This document shows, piece after piece, positions 54,584 to 63,977 of a stretch of DNA of 64,000 nt. The position numbers were made by a program, and so were the translations under genes. The stretch covers positions 6,301-70,300 of the forward strand of contig CAAFTZ010000002.1 in NCBI GenBank assembly GCA_900766055.1, given 5' to 3'. This DNA comes from an uncultured Parasutterella sp. Its GTDB lineage: Bacteria > Pseudomonadota > Gammaproteobacteria > Burkholderiales > Burkholderiaceae_F. The notes below the pieces were generated by a model. That model made no database searches, had not been told where the DNA came from, and saw nothing but the letters and a program-made list of their open reading frames with translations. Within the stretch, counting starts at the first letter, position 1. Each line of letters opens with the position of its first letter.

Positions 54584-55915
54584 ATGGTTCCAGTCATTGC
54601 GCTTGTTGGTCGTCCGAATGTCGGGAAATCGACCTTGTTTAATCGCCTGACGCGTTCTAGAGACGCTTTAGTGGCGGACTTCCCGGGACTTACCCGAGAT
54701 CGTCATTACGGCGACGGTCGTATCGGCGATAAACCTTACTTAGTCATCGATACGGGCGGTTTTGAGCCGATCCGCACCGAAGGCATCGTCAAAGAGATGA
54801 CCGGACAGGCGCAATTGGCGATTACCGAATCCGACGCCGTCTTGTTCCTTGTTGACGGCCGTGCCGGTTTAACGCCGCAGGATCAGAGAATCGCTCAGAA
54901 TCTGCGCGAATCCGGAAAGAAAACCTACCTCGTCGTCAATAAGGCCGAAGGTTTAACGGAAACAGCTAAAGCCGAATTCTATGAATTGGCTTTAGGCGAG
55001 CCTTACACCATTTCCGCAGCACACGGCGAAGGTGTTAAAGCCTTGATGGATCTGGTTCTTGAACCCTTCCCGACCGAAAAGGAAATCGATGAGGAAGAGG
55101 ATTTCAAAAACAAGATTAAAGTTGCGATCGCCGGCCGTCCGAACGCAGGCAAGAGCACGCTGATCAATGCGCTGATCGGCGAAGATCGCCTGATCGCTTT
55201 TGACATGCCCGGGACTACGCGCGACGCCATCGAGGTCGAGTTCCAATATAAGGATCGCGATTACACCTTGATCGATACCGCTGGTCTGCGCCGCAAAGGT
55301 AAAGTGTTTGAGGCAATCGAAAAGTTCTCCGTTATTAAGACGCTTCAGGCAATCGAAAGTTCCAACGTGGTTGTGCTTCTTTTAGACGCCCACGCCGGTA
55401 TTGCCGAGCAGGATGCCAACATTGCCGGCTACATTCTGGAAAGCGGACGTGCCTTGGTTGTCGGTGTCAACAAATGGGACAGCTTGGACGATTACGAAAG
55501 ACGCCGCGTGAAGGAAGAGCTTGAACGCAAGCTTCACTTTTTACGCTGGGCGAAGATCGTTTATATCTCCGCGCTTGAAAAGCGCGGTCTGCATCACTTG
55601 CTGAATGCGGTCAACGATGCTCACACAGCCGCGTTCATGAAGCTCTCCACACCGAAGCTGACCCGTGCTTTGATTGAAGCTACGACTCGTCAGCTGCCGC
55701 CGAGAGCCGGCGGAGGGCGTCCGAAGATGAGATACGCCCACCAAGGCGGCCAGAATCCTCCTGTCATTGTGGTTCACGGCAACGCACTTCAGGATGTTCC
55801 GGAAAGCTACCGGCGATATCTGGAAGGATGGTTCAGAGATAAGTTCAAACTCGAGGGCACACCGCTCCGAATTGAATTTAGAACGAACAAAAATCCGTAC
55901 GCCCAAAAGGCTTAA
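54584..55915 (+). CDS. der: Ribosome-assembly GTPase Der (EngA)
   Basis: A tandem-domain GTPase of 443 residues needed for 50S subunit assembly. Domain 1 has [14 protein letters not shown] and DTGGFE; domain 2 has [26 protein letters not shown] and NKWDS. The C-terminal KH-like domain ends with [15 protein letters not shown] perfect terminator hairpin follows. Confidence 0.97.
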   Translation: MVPVIALVGRPNVGKSTLFNRLTRSRDALVADFPGLTRDRHYGDGRIGDKPYLVIDTGGFEPIRTEGIVKEMTGQAQLAITESDAVLFLVDGRAGLTPQDQRIAQNLRESGKKTYLVVNKAEGLTETAKAEFYELALGEPYTISAAHGEGVKALMDLVLEPFPTEKEIDEEEDFKNKIKVAIAGRPNAGKSTLINALIGEDRLIAFDMPGTTRDAIEVEFQYKDRDYTLIDTAGLRRKGKVFEAIEKFSVIKTLQAIESSNVVVLLLDAHAGIAEQDANIAGYILESGRALVVGVNKWDSLDDYERRRVKEELERKLHFLRWAKIVYISALEKRGLHHLLNAVNDAHTAAFMKLSTPKLTRALIEATTRQLPPRAGGGRPKMRYAHQGGQNPPVIVVHGNALQDVPESYRRYLEGWFRDKFKLEGTPLRIEFRTNKNPYAQKA

Positions 55916-55920
55916 TCGAG

Positions 55921-55950
55921 AAATTCCCGCCGTGCGCGGGAATTTTCGTA
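55921..55950 (+). terminator. Terminator after der
   Basis: A ten-pair stem AAATTCCCGC / GCGGGAATTT with a five-base loop and a following TTC, five bases past the der stop. It closes the long rlmN-to-der block. Confidence 0.85.
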
Positions 55951-56234
55951 TGGTGGCTCGGTTTTCGGACGTTGCACGATCTGCGCCTCAAATAAGCATT
56001 AACAATGATCTTTCCGGGCGGCATTTACCGCTAAAATAGTTACTGTAGTAAGAGAATCTGCTGCGGGAACGCAGCCCTTCAAGGGGGTTGTCGCCCAATA
56101 AGAGTCCTTCGATCATAGAAGTGCAGAAAAATTAAATGTGCGCCCAAAATGATTAATACAAAGAACAATTTCGGTGTGCCGCAGCTAGAATTTAGTCAGA
56201 TTTATGAGCGGAATTTTCCGTTTGGAGAAAAACA
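55951..56234 (+). other. Structured intergenic region upstream of hfq (possible small RNA or long 5' leader)
   Basis: A TAAAAT -10-like box lies at 56032-56037. Just downstream is a perfect hairpin GCTGCG-GGAA-CGCAGC (56060-56075), then CCCTTCAAGGG, which can form another small stem. No coding frame is supported, and I match no known RNA family. The stretch could be the hfq leader, since hfq is often autoregulated, or a separate RNA. Confidence 0.4.
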
Positions 56235-56486
56235 ATGACAAAAGGGCAATTGTTACAAGACCCATTCTTAAACAGTCTTCGTAAGGGACGTATTCCTGTT
56301 TCCATCTACTTGGTGAACGGTATCAAACTGCAGGGCCAGATCGAATCCTTCGACCAGTATGTCGTTCTGCTTCGCAACACCGTAACCCAGATGGTTTATA
56401 AACACGCTATTAGCACTGTTGTTCCGGCTCGCGCCGTACCGCTGGGCAATGAACAGCAGGGAACTGAAGAAGCAGAAACCGTATAG
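56235..56486 (+). CDS. hfq: RNA chaperone Hfq
   Basis: A hexameric Sm-like protein of 83 residues that pairs small RNAs with mRNAs. The Sm1 ([20 protein letters not shown]) and Sm2 ([14 protein letters not shown]) motifs are intact, with the N-terminal Gln-Asp-Pro-Phe of the proximal RNA site. The C-terminal tail is short (about 15 residues). GGAG lies ahead of the ATG. Its stop overlaps the hflX start. Confidence 0.97.
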   Translation: MTKGQLLQDPFLNSLRKGRIPVSIYLVNGIKLQGQIESFDQYVVLLRNTVTQMVYKHAISTVVPARAVPLGNEQQGTEEAETV

Positions 56487-57649
56487 TGGATTATCAATAT
56501 CAAAAGGGAGACGAGACACCCGGAAAGGTGTGGCTCGTCTCTGTCATTGTGGGCCGCGAAATTCATCGAGACGCGGCACTTGAATTATCAGAATTAGCGA
56601 CATCCTGCGGCTTCCAAGTTGGGGGGCTGACTGAAGCAAAGCGCGACCGTCCGGATCCTAAAACTTTTCTCGGAAGCGGCAAAATCGAAGAAATCAAAAA
56701 TGAAGCGGCTACCGCTGGGGCAAAAGCGCTGATTTTTGATGTCGCTTTATCTCCCGCGCAGCAGCGCAATATCGAAAAAGCCGTCGGACTGGAAGTACTT
56801 GACCGTACCAATCTGATTTTGGAGATTTTCCGTCAGAGAGCAAAGACCCGGGAAGGCCGGCTGCAAGTTGAACTTGCTCGACTGACCCACTTGTCAACAC
56901 GTTTGGTTAGAGGCTGGACGCACTTGGAACGTCAGAGAGGCGGCTTGTCTAAAACCGGCGGTCCGGGTGAAAAGCAGATCGAACTTGACCGTCGAATGAT
57001 TGCAACACGCGTCAAGGCGTTAAGAGAACAGCTTAAAAAACTCGAGCGTCAGCGCAACACCCAACGCAAATCTCGCCAAAGAGGCGAGGTGCTGACCGTC
57101 GCGCTTGTCGGCTATACCAACGCCGGTAAGTCAACGCTCTTTAATCGTCTGACGCGCGGCGGTGTGTATGCGGCCGATCAGTTGTTTGCAACTTTGGATA
57201 CGACTGCGCGCAGATGTTTTGTCGGCGGAGATGTGGAAGTTGTATTAAGTGACACGGTCGGCTTTATTCGCGGGCTGCCGCACCAGCTGATTGAGGCTTT
57301 CAAATCAACCTTGGATGAAGCGGCACAGGCCGATCTTCTGCTCCATGTTGTCGATTCATCAACGCCGGCCAGAGAAGAGCAGATGGCCGAAGTCAATAAA
57401 GTCCTAGAAGAAATCGGAGCCAAAGATATTCCGCAGCTGCTGGTTTTCAATAAGATTGACTTGGAAGGGAAGAGTCCGTTTATTACCTGTGCCGAAGACG
57501 GCACGCCGAAAGCAGTCGGCATCAGCGCCGCCAGCGGAGAAGGTATCGATCTTCTTAAAGATGCCATCCGTCAGATCGCAGAAAAAGAGCCGGAAGAGCC
57601 TCAAGAGACTCCCGATAATGAGGATTGGCTCGCAGAATTTGAACGTTAA
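56486..57649 (+). CDS. hflX: Ribosome-associated GTPase HflX
   Basis: A GTPase of 387 residues that splits stalled ribosomes. The N-terminal domain contains DPKTFLGSGKIEEIK, and a Gly-rich linker (RGGLSKTGGPGEKQIELDRR) precedes the G domain with [28 protein letters not shown] and NKIDL. It begins with GTG, overlapping the hfq stop by one base. The order hfq-hflX-hflK-hflC is conserved in proteobacteria. Confidence 0.96.
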   Translation: MDYQYQKGDETPGKVWLVSVIVGREIHRDAALELSELATSCGFQVGGLTEAKRDRPDPKTFLGSGKIEEIKNEAATAGAKALIFDVALSPAQQRNIEKAVGLEVLDRTNLILEIFRQRAKTREGRLQVELARLTHLSTRLVRGWTHLERQRGGLSKTGGPGEKQIELDRRMIATRVKALREQLKKLERQRNTQRKSRQRGEVLTVALVGYTNAGKSTLFNRLTRGGVYAADQLFATLDTTARRCFVGGDVEVVLSDTVGFIRGLPHQLIEAFKSTLDEAAQADLLLHVVDSSTPAREEQMAEVNKVLEEIGAKDIPQLLVFNKIDLEGKSPFITCAEDGTPKAVGISAASGEGIDLLKDAIRQIAEKEPEEPQETPDNEDWLAEFER

Positions 57650-57650
57650 T

Positions 57651-57693
57651 GCTGAATGGGCCTTCTTCGAAGCGAAGGCCTTCAGCGAGCATT
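57651..57693 (+). terminator. Hairpin after hflX
   Basis: GCTGAA and GGCCTTC pair with GAAGGCC and TTCAGC, directly after the hflX stop. The T-tract (ATTTTG) is short, so termination may be partial. Confidence 0.65.
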
Positions 57694-57822
57694 TTGATAA
57701 ATGTAATAACTCTTATCACTAAAAATATTATTATTTTTCAAGTGCTAAAATGCTCTGCTCTCTTGTCTAACTCATCCGGACAACCTATCTTTGTCCTGTG
57801 ATTTTTAAGGAAATATTCGACA

Positions 57823-59325
57823 ATGTCGCTTAATGACCCCCGTTGGGGCCGAAAAGGCTCGGAGGACGATTCCTCCCAGAAAGAAAATGAAATCAAAGAG
57901 CCTCCCAAAGAGACTGATGAAGAACCGAGAAAAGCCGAACCGAGCAGAAACGAAATGCCTGGCCGCTTCACTCAGAACAACAATGACGGAGATTTAGAAG
58001 AACTTTGGAAACAGTTCAACGATCGTCTAAATTCGATGTTGGGCGGCACCAAAGGCAATCAAAATCGTAATGCTCAGAAAGAAGAGCCGTCAGCATCTTC
58101 TCAGGCACAAAATCAGAAAAACGAAGACTACGACTTCGACGAACCTCCGCTGCGCAAAGACCACGAATTCAAAAATCAGCAGAATTCGTTCGGCAACGGC
58201 GGCGGCAATGGCAACGGCGGTGGAAATCCTTTCCCGCAGTTTAAGGTTCCGTCTTCATTCTCCGGCGGAATGGCTGTTTCAGCCATTGTTATCGCTTTGG
58301 CCGCATGGCTGGCCTCCGGCTTTTATATCGTTCCGGAAGGTCAGAACGGCGTTGTGACCACTTTCGGACGTTACACCGAAAGCACGAATGCCGGTTTCCG
58401 CTGGCACCTGCCTTATCCGATCCAGGACGTTGCTTTAGTAGACGTTTCTTCTGTTCGTAAGGCCGAGATCGGTTTGAGAGGCGGTACACAGCGTCTTAAA
58501 GAAGCGCTCATGCTGACGGACGATGAGAACATTGTTGACGTGATGTTCAATGTTCAGTACCGAATCAAGCAGGGCAACGGCGCTGAAGAATTCTTGTTCC
58601 GTACTCGCGATCCGATGGGTGCAGTTGTTCAGACCGCAGAATCCGCCATGCGTGAAGTAGTCGGTCGTAAGAAGATGGACAGTGTTTTGTTCGAGTCTAA
58701 GCAGGAAATTGCAGAAGAAGTTAAAAAACTGATGCAGGAAATGCTTGACCGCTACCACTCCGGTATTCAGGTTCTGTCTGTTGCTATTCAGAACGCTCAG
58801 CCGCCAGAACAAGTTCAGGCTGCCTTCAACGATGCCGTTAAGGCCGGCCAGGATCGCGAACGCCAGATTAATGAAGGCGAGGCTTATGCAAACGACGTTG
58901 TGCCTAAGGCACGGGGTCTGGCTGAACGTCTTCGCCAGGAAGCTGAAGCATACAAATCTCGTGTTGTCTCTCAGGCAGAGGGTGACGCAAACCGCTTCAA
59001 TCAGGTCTACGCACAGTATGAGAAAGCTCCGAAGGTGACCCGCGACCGTATGTATGTGGACACCATGCAGCAGATCTTCAACAACACGACCAAGGTAATG
59101 GTTGATAACAAGTCTTCCAATAACTTGCTCTACCTGCCGCTGGATCAGCTGGCTAAACGAGCCGCCTCGACGCAGGCTCCGGCAGCTTCGGCCGCGCCTG
59201 TGCAGCCGACTGTTCCTGCTTCATCTGCTCACCAGACGCATAATCTGCCCGGCGGGGATCAGCCGCCTTTAACACCGGACGCGAGTCAGCCCACTTCCCG
59301 TCTTTTATCCCGTACTTTGAGATAA
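57823..59325 (+). CDS. hflK: FtsH modulator HflK
   Basis: A membrane SPFH protein that, with HflC, forms a cage around the FtsH protease. It is 500 residues, longer than usual, because of an extended hydrophilic N-terminus (1-145) with a Gly/Asn-rich run near 123-137. One membrane helix (149-168) is followed by the SPFH domain (VPEGQNGVVTTFGRYTES, RDPMGAVVQTAESAMREVVG) and a coiled coil. The C-terminus is Ala/Pro-rich. A TAAAAT box at 57746-57751 may mark a local promoter. hflC follows after 10 bases. Confidence 0.95.
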   Translation: MSLNDPRWGRKGSEDDSSQKENEIKEPPKETDEEPRKAEPSRNEMPGRFTQNNNDGDLEELWKQFNDRLNSMLGGTKGNQNRNAQKEEPSASSQAQNQKNEDYDFDEPPLRKDHEFKNQQNSFGNGGGNGNGGGNPFPQFKVPSSFSGGMAVSAIVIALAAWLASGFYIVPEGQNGVVTTFGRYTESTNAGFRWHLPYPIQDVALVDVSSVRKAEIGLRGGTQRLKEALMLTDDENIVDVMFNVQYRIKQGNGAEEFLFRTRDPMGAVVQTAESAMREVVGRKKMDSVLFESKQEIAEEVKKLMQEMLDRYHSGIQVLSVAIQNAQPPEQVQAAFNDAVKAGQDRERQINEGEAYANDVVPKARGLAERLRQEAEAYKSRVVSQAEGDANRFNQVYAQYEKAPKVTRDRMYVDTMQQIFNNTTKVMVDNKSSNNLLYLPLDQLAKRAASTQAPAASAAPVQPTVPASSAHQTHNLPGGDQPPLTPDASQPTSRLLSRTLR

Positions 59326-59335
59326 GGACAGAGAA

Positions 59336-60229
59336 ATGAAAAAATTACTTTCCTTAGTTATTGTTGTTCTCTTCGGCGCCTTGCTCGCGAGAACCTGCCT
59401 TTACACGGTAAACGAGCGTGAATACGCTCTGGTCTTCATGCTTGGTGAATTAAAGAGCGTTGTTTCTACACCCGGCCTGCATGTCAAGCTGCCGGCTCCG
59501 CTTCAGAACGTTGTCTATTTAGACAAACGTATTCTTACGATCGATACGCCCGCAGCGGACTTGGTTCAAACCAGTGAGAAGAAAAACCTGATGATCGATT
59601 CCTATGTGAAGTGGCGCATCAACGATCCGCGCCGCTACTGGGTTTCTTTCCAAGGCAGCGAACGAGCCGCGGACGACCGTATGTCTGCGCTGCTTCGTGA
59701 TGTTCTCAACCAGGTTGTGAACCGCCGCACGGTAAACGACATCACTTCTAGCGACAGAGCTCGCGCAATGGCAGAAATCTCTGAAGCTCTGCAGAAGCGT
59801 GTTTCTGATTTAGGCATTGAAGTTGTGGATGTCCGACTCAAACGAGTCGATTTCACACCGGAAATTTCCGAGTCTGTCTATCGCCGTATGGAAGCCGAAC
59901 GTAAGCGGGTTGCCAGCGAAGAACGGTCCAAGGGTGCTGCTGAAGCCGAAAAGATCAAGGCCGACGCTGATCGTCAGAGAACCGTTGTTCTGGCGGAAGC
60001 TTATCGTGACGCTCAGAACATTAAAGGTTCCGGGGACGCCCAGGCCAACGAACTCTACGCCAAAGCATTCAGCAAAGATCCCGAATTTGCGAAGTTCTAT
60101 CGCTCACTGGATGCTTACCGTCAGTCCTTCAATAAACCTCAGGACATGATGGTGGTGGATCCGAGCAGCGAATTCTTTGACTATCTCAAGAGTTCCCGCG
60201 GTGAAGTCCAAGCTAATAAACAACCGTAA
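59336..60229 (+). CDS. hflC: FtsH modulator HflC
   Basis: The partner of HflK, 297 residues. The N-terminal membrane helix (about 3-22) precedes an SPFH domain with VNEREYALVFMLGELKSVV and ALLRDVLNQVVNRRTVND, then a charged coiled coil (AERKRVASEERSKGAAEAEK). Length is normal for HflC. Confidence 0.95.
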   Translation: MKKLLSLVIVVLFGALLARTCLYTVNEREYALVFMLGELKSVVSTPGLHVKLPAPLQNVVYLDKRILTIDTPAADLVQTSEKKNLMIDSYVKWRINDPRRYWVSFQGSERAADDRMSALLRDVLNQVVNRRTVNDITSSDRARAMAEISEALQKRVSDLGIEVVDVRLKRVDFTPEISESVYRRMEAERKRVASEERSKGAAEAEKIKADADRQRTVVLAEAYRDAQNIKGSGDAQANELYAKAFSKDPEFAKFYRSLDAYRQSFNKPQDMMVVDPSSEFFDYLKSSRGEVQANKQP

Positions 60230-60247
60230 TTTTTTGTGATCTAAACC

Positions 60248-60439
60248 ATGAAGGCCTTCTTGTACGTACTGGGTTTTTGCTTCGTACTTGAGGGCCTTTT
60301 ACCTATGTTGGCTCCCGATTTATGGAAACGTGCCGTGAGATTTATCTCACGATTTCCTAGCGAGAAAATCCGTTATATCGGGTTAGAAAGTGTAGTCTTA
60401 GGGCTGGTGCTCGTTTGGGCCGGTTCATTGCTTTTTTAG
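60248..60439 (+). CDS. Small DUF2065 membrane protein
   Basis: A protein of 63 residues with two hydrophobic segments (about 3-22 and 43-61) joined by a basic stretch (WKRAVRFISRFPSEKIRYIG). The family is regularly found between hflC and hisZ or purA. Its function is not known; linkage to HflKC suggests a membrane role. Confidence 0.85.
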   Translation: MKAFLYVLGFCFVLEGLLPMLAPDLWKRAVRFISRFPSEKIRYIGLESVVLGLVLVWAGSLLF

Positions 60440-60450
60440 AAAGGATCTTT

Positions 60451-61617
60451 ATGTCAGTGTGGCTGTTACCTGAAAATATCGCGGATATGCTTCCACGAGA
60501 GGCGAGGGCCATAGAGCATCTTAGAAGTTCTTTCCTAAAACTGGTGACAAGCCATGGTTTTGAAGTCGTTCGTCCTCCTTTGGTGGAGTACGTTGACTCT
60601 CTTCTGACCGGAACGGGCGGAGATTTGGATCTCAGAACGTTCAAGATCGTCGATCAGGTCACGGGAAAAACGATGGGTATCCGGGCCGATATGACGCCTC
60701 AGGTTGCTCGAATCGATGCTCACATTCTCAATCGTTCGGGTGTATCGCGCCTCTGTTATGTCGGAAGCGTCCTCCACGCTCGCCCTCTGCATCCTCTTGC
60801 TTCACGCCAGCCGTACTTGGCGGGTGTGGAAATGTTCGGCTCTTCCAGTGTAGAAAGCGAACGGGAAGTGATTTGTTTAGGCATTGAGTCCCTTCGTCAA
60901 TTCGGCTTGGAAAATATTTTCTTGGACTTAGGGCACACCGGTGTTGTAAAAGCCATTCTGGACAGCGACCCGGCCAGCGCAGAAGTTCAGGAACAAATTC
61001 TCTTTGCATTGAGTCACAAAGACCGCTCCGCACTGGAAGAACTCAGAGGTGTTCTCAAAGAGAAAACCGTTAACGATTTGGTCCGACTGACCATGCTCTT
61101 TGGGTCGGAAGACGTCCTGAATCAAGTTATTGAAGAGTTTTCCGATTATCCGGAAATCCCAGAAATCTTAGAAAGAGTCCGCAGGCTCGGCCGTGAATCC
61201 GGCGCAGATATCGTCAGCTATGACTTTGCAGATGTTGCCGGCTATAACTACCACACCGGCGTAACTTTCAGTGTCAATATTCCCGGCCGTTATCAGCCGA
61301 TTCTGCGCGGCGGCCGTTACGATGATATCGGCGAGCGTTTCGGACGTAAGCGTCCCGCGGTCGGCTTCACGTTATACCTGCGCGAGATTATCGCCGTGAT
61401 GGACACAAAGCGTCCTTATGCGATTTTGGCGCCCAACAAGCTGGATGATGCTGCCCTGCAGTCTCGCATTCGTGAACTTCGCGAAAACGGCGACATCGTG
61501 ATTGAAAAACTTCCCGAAGACAATGTTGCTTCGCTGGAAGAATCTTTCCGCTTGGATGAAGAATTAATTTGTATCAATGGTGTTTGGACGGTAGCGGCTC
61601 GTACGTCGAACCGTTAA
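60451..61617 (+). CDS. hisZ: ATP phosphoribosyltransferase regulatory subunit HisZ
   Basis: A catalytically silent relative of histidyl-tRNA synthetase that pairs with a short HisG for the first step of histidine synthesis. The 388 residues keep the class II fold (VDQVTGKTMGIRADMTPQVA, GVTFSVNIPGRYQPILRGGRYD) but lack the C-terminal anticodon domain, and a complete hisS exists at 51.5 kb. The ATG at 60451 has AGGA six bases upstream. It sits between hflKC and purA, the usual place in betaproteobacteria. Confidence 0.92.
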   Translation: MSVWLLPENIADMLPREARAIEHLRSSFLKLVTSHGFEVVRPPLVEYVDSLLTGTGGDLDLRTFKIVDQVTGKTMGIRADMTPQVARIDAHILNRSGVSRLCYVGSVLHARPLHPLASRQPYLAGVEMFGSSSVESEREVICLGIESLRQFGLENIFLDLGHTGVVKAILDSDPASAEVQEQILFALSHKDRSALEELRGVLKEKTVNDLVRLTMLFGSEDVLNQVIEEFSDYPEIPEILERVRRLGRESGADIVSYDFADVAGYNYHTGVTFSVNIPGRYQPILRGGRYDDIGERFGRKRPAVGFTLYLREIIAVMDTKRPYAILAPNKLDDAALQSRIRELRENGDIVIEKLPEDNVASLEESFRLDEELICINGVWTVAARTSNR

Positions 61618-61634
61618 TTTTTTAAGAGGATGAA

Positions 61635-62927
61635 ATGAGTAAAAATGTAGTCGTTGTCGGCGCTCAGTGGGGCGACGAAGGCAAAGGCAAGATCGTTGAC
61701 TGGCTCACCGAAAGCGTACAAGGCGTTGTCCGTTTCAACGGCGGCCACAATGCTGGCCACACACTCGTGATCAACGGCCAGAAAACGGTTCTTCGTTTGA
61801 TCCCCTCGGGTGTTATGCATCCTCACGTTAAGTGCTACATCGGCAACGGTGCGGTTGTCAGCCCCGAAGCGATGCTGAAGGAAATTGACGACTTGAAGGC
61901 TCACGGTATGGATGCCGAAGATCGTATTTTTGTCTCCGGTCAGTGTCCTCTGGTTCTTCCTTATCACATCGCACTCGACCACGCTCGTGAAAATGCCTTA
62001 GGAGATAAGAAGATCGGTACAACAGGCCGCGGTATCGGCCCGGCCTATGAAGACAAAATTGCTCGCCGCGCTGTCCACGTCAGGGACCTGGCTGAACCGA
62101 AAGTATTTGCAGAAAAAGTTCGCGAAAACTGCAAGCTCATCAACTTCCTGCTGGTGAACTACTACAACAGCGAACCCGTCGACGTCGAAAAGATGATCGA
62201 AGACACGCTGGCAATGGCTCCGAGAATCGTTCCGAAGATTCGCGACATCTCCCACATCCTCAACACTAAGATGAAGGAAGGCGAACAGTTCCTGTATGAA
62301 GGAGCTCAGGGAACCATGCTCGACATCGACCACGGAACCTACCCGTTCGTCACTTCCAGCAATACCGTTGCCGGCTTTGCCAGCCCCGGGTCCGGTGTCG
62401 GTCCTCAGAAACTCAATTACATTCTTGGCATTACCAAGGCTTACTGCACACGTGTCGGTTCCGGCCCCTTCCCGACCGAACTCTTTGATGAAGTCGGCAA
62501 AACCATTGCTAAGAAGGGCAATGAATTCGGTGCAGTGACCGGACGTCCCCGCCGCTGCGGCTGGTTCGACGGCGCCGCACTTCGCCGTGCTGTTGAATGG
62601 AACGGTTTAAGCGGTCTGGCTGTGATGAAGCTCGACGTTTTAGACGGTTTTGAAACCGTTCGTTTAGGCGTCGGCTATGAATATAAGGGCGAAAGAATCG
62701 ATATCATGCCTGTCGGTGCAGAAGAAGTTGCCCAATGCGAAGTCATTTACGAAGACTTCCCCGGCTGGAAGGAACCGACTTTCGGCATCACAAAGTGGGA
62801 AGATCTGCCCGTTAACGCACAAAAATATTTAACTCGTCTGTCCGAGGTTGCCGGCTGCCCGATCGCAGTTGTTTCTACCGGCCCGGATCGTTCTCAGACA
62901 ATTTTGCTTCATAACCCGTTTGAATAA
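61635..62927 (+). CDS. purA: Adenylosuccinate synthetase
   Basis: The GTP-dependent enzyme that converts IMP and aspartate to adenylosuccinate in AMP synthesis. The 430 residues open with [18 protein letters not shown] (P-loop and catalytic Asp) and [12 protein letters not shown]; later come [14 protein letters not shown] and [15 protein letters not shown]. Length is normal. Confidence 0.97.
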   Translation: MSKNVVVVGAQWGDEGKGKIVDWLTESVQGVVRFNGGHNAGHTLVINGQKTVLRLIPSGVMHPHVKCYIGNGAVVSPEAMLKEIDDLKAHGMDAEDRIFVSGQCPLVLPYHIALDHARENALGDKKIGTTGRGIGPAYEDKIARRAVHVRDLAEPKVFAEKVRENCKLINFLLVNYYNSEPVDVEKMIEDTLAMAPRIVPKIRDISHILNTKMKEGEQFLYEGAQGTMLDIDHGTYPFVTSSNTVAGFASPGSGVGPQKLNYILGITKAYCTRVGSGPFPTELFDEVGKTIAKKGNEFGAVTGRPRRCGWFDGAALRRAVEWNGLSGLAVMKLDVLDGFETVRLGVGYEYKGERIDIMPVGAEEVAQCEVIYEDFPGWKEPTFGITKWEDLPVNAQKYLTRLSEVAGCPIAVVSTGPDRSQTILLHNPFE

Positions 62928-62939
62928 TTAGGAATAGGA

Positions 62940-63467
62940 ATGAAAGATCTTCACGTTTCTTGGGAAGAATATCGCCGCCTTATTGAGACTCTGGCTTTTA
63001 ATGTCTATGACAGCGGCTGGAAGTTCGATTCTTTGCTTTGCTTAGCTCGAGGCGGCCTTCGCCCCGGAGACATCCTCTCCAGAATTTTCGATATGCCGTT
63101 GAACATTTTGTCGACCAGCTCTTATAGAGAAGCTGCTGGCACGATTCAGGGAAGTTTGGACATCGGTAAGTACATTGCTTCCAGCCGTCCTGACTCTCTC
63201 AAAGGAAGAGTGCTCTTAGTCGACGATTTGGTTGATTCCGGACTGACTTTGAAGAAGGTAGTCGAACACCTTCAGAACAACTATCCGGGCGTGACTGAAG
63301 TTCGCACCGCTGTTTTGTGGTGGAAGGCCTGCTCTCAGGTTGAACCTGACTACTATGTCGAATATCTCGGAGACAATCCTTGGATTCATCAGCCGTTCGA
63401 AGAATACGACACAATGCGTCTCGGGCAGTTGGTTGCCAAGGTAGAGGGGAAAAGAAAACCCGAGTAA
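62940..63467 (+). CDS. Type I phosphoribosyltransferase (purine-salvage-like)
   Basis: A cytosolic phosphoribosyltransferase of 175 residues. The PRPP-binding motif is VLLVDDLVDSGLTLKKVV, and the N-terminal LCLARGGLRPGDILSRIF fits the gpt/hpt-like group. It lies 12 bases after purA, consistent with purine salvage. The exact base (guanine, hypoxanthine or xanthine) is not clear from the sequence. Confidence 0.88.
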   Translation: MKDLHVSWEEYRRLIETLAFNVYDSGWKFDSLLCLARGGLRPGDILSRIFDMPLNILSTSSYREAAGTIQGSLDIGKYIASSRPDSLKGRVLLVDDLVDSGLTLKKVVEHLQNNYPGVTEVRTAVLWWKACSQVEPDYYVEYLGDNPWIHQPFEEYDTMRLGQLVAKVEGKRKPE

Positions 63468-63532
63468 TGATGGTATGACTGGAGCTGCTAAGACCGTTTG
63501 CATTGACGGCAAATAGTTTCGCGGCTTACTGT

Positions 63533-63619
63533 GCCCGGGTGGCGAAATTGGTAGACGCACTAGCTTCAGGTGCTAGCGCCTTCGCGGGCGTGCTGGTTCG
63601 AGTCCAGTCCCGGGCACCA
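63533..63619 (+). tRNA. tRNA-Leu (CAG), copy 1
   Basis: An 87-base class II tRNA with a long variable arm, acceptor GCCCGGG/CCCGGGC, encoded CCA and anticodon loop TTCAGGT (CAG). It differs from copy 2 by one base in the variable arm. Confidence 0.97.
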
Positions 63620-63632
63620 GACCTAATCCTTG

Positions 63633-63660
63633 AGACCTCGCAGATTTGCGGGGTCTTCTT
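63633..63660 (+). terminator. Terminator after tRNA-Leu copy 1
   Basis: A ten-pair stem AGACCTCGCA / TGCGGGGTCT (one G-T pair) with a GATT loop, followed by TCTTCTT. Confidence 0.8.
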
Positions 63661-63745
63661 ATATCTCCTCTTATTGCGAAGGGCGGCTATTTGAAATCAA
63701 TCTACGTCAGAAATAAATTATTACAATCCGATGTACTGTTGACGT

Positions 63746-63774
63746 TTGCAAAATTCGAATCTTATATATAAAAT
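63746..63774 (+). promoter_or_regulatory. Promoter of tRNA-Leu copy 2
   Basis: TTGCAA (63746-63751), a 17-base spacer and TAAAAT (63769-63774), 14 bases before the gene. An overlapping alternative is TTGACG with TATATA at 18 bases. Confidence 0.7.
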
Positions 63775-63788
63775 TTCATCTCTCTGTT

Positions 63789-63875
63789 GCCCGGGTGGCG
63801 AAATTGGTAGACGCACTAGCTTCAGGTGCTAGCGCCTTCACGGGCGTGCTGGTTCGAGTCCAGTCCCGGGCACCA
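63789..63875 (+). tRNA. tRNA-Leu (CAG), copy 2
   Basis: An 87-base gene with anticodon CAG and encoded CCA, identical to copy 1 except for one variable-arm base (A instead of G). It has its own promoter and terminator. Confidence 0.97.
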
Positions 63876-63890
63876 AACCTAATTCCTAAG

Positions 63891-63914
63891 ACCTCGTCGA
63901 TGTACGAGGTTTTT
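63891..63914 (+). terminator. Terminator after tRNA-Leu copy 2
   Basis: A six-pair stem ACCTCG / CGAGGT with an eight-base loop and a T-run. Confidence 0.8.
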
Positions 63915-63927
63915 CTTTATCCTAAAC

Positions 63928-63977
63928 TCCCGCGAAATAGTTCGGTATTGACTTTTAGTCTTTCAGGTTTCGCGGGA
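63928..63977. repeat. Ten-pair inverted repeat at the right edge
   Basis: TCCCGCGAAA (63928-63937) and TTTCGCGGGA (63968-63977) are perfect complements with a 30-base spacer. No T-run follows on the plus strand. It may be a terminator for a gene beyond the edge or a protein-binding site. Confidence 0.5.

Noticed and set aside
60451..61617. A second histidyl-tRNA synthetase.
   Set aside because: It lacks the anticodon domain and sits in the hisZ position between hflC and purA, while a full hisS is at 51.5 kb.
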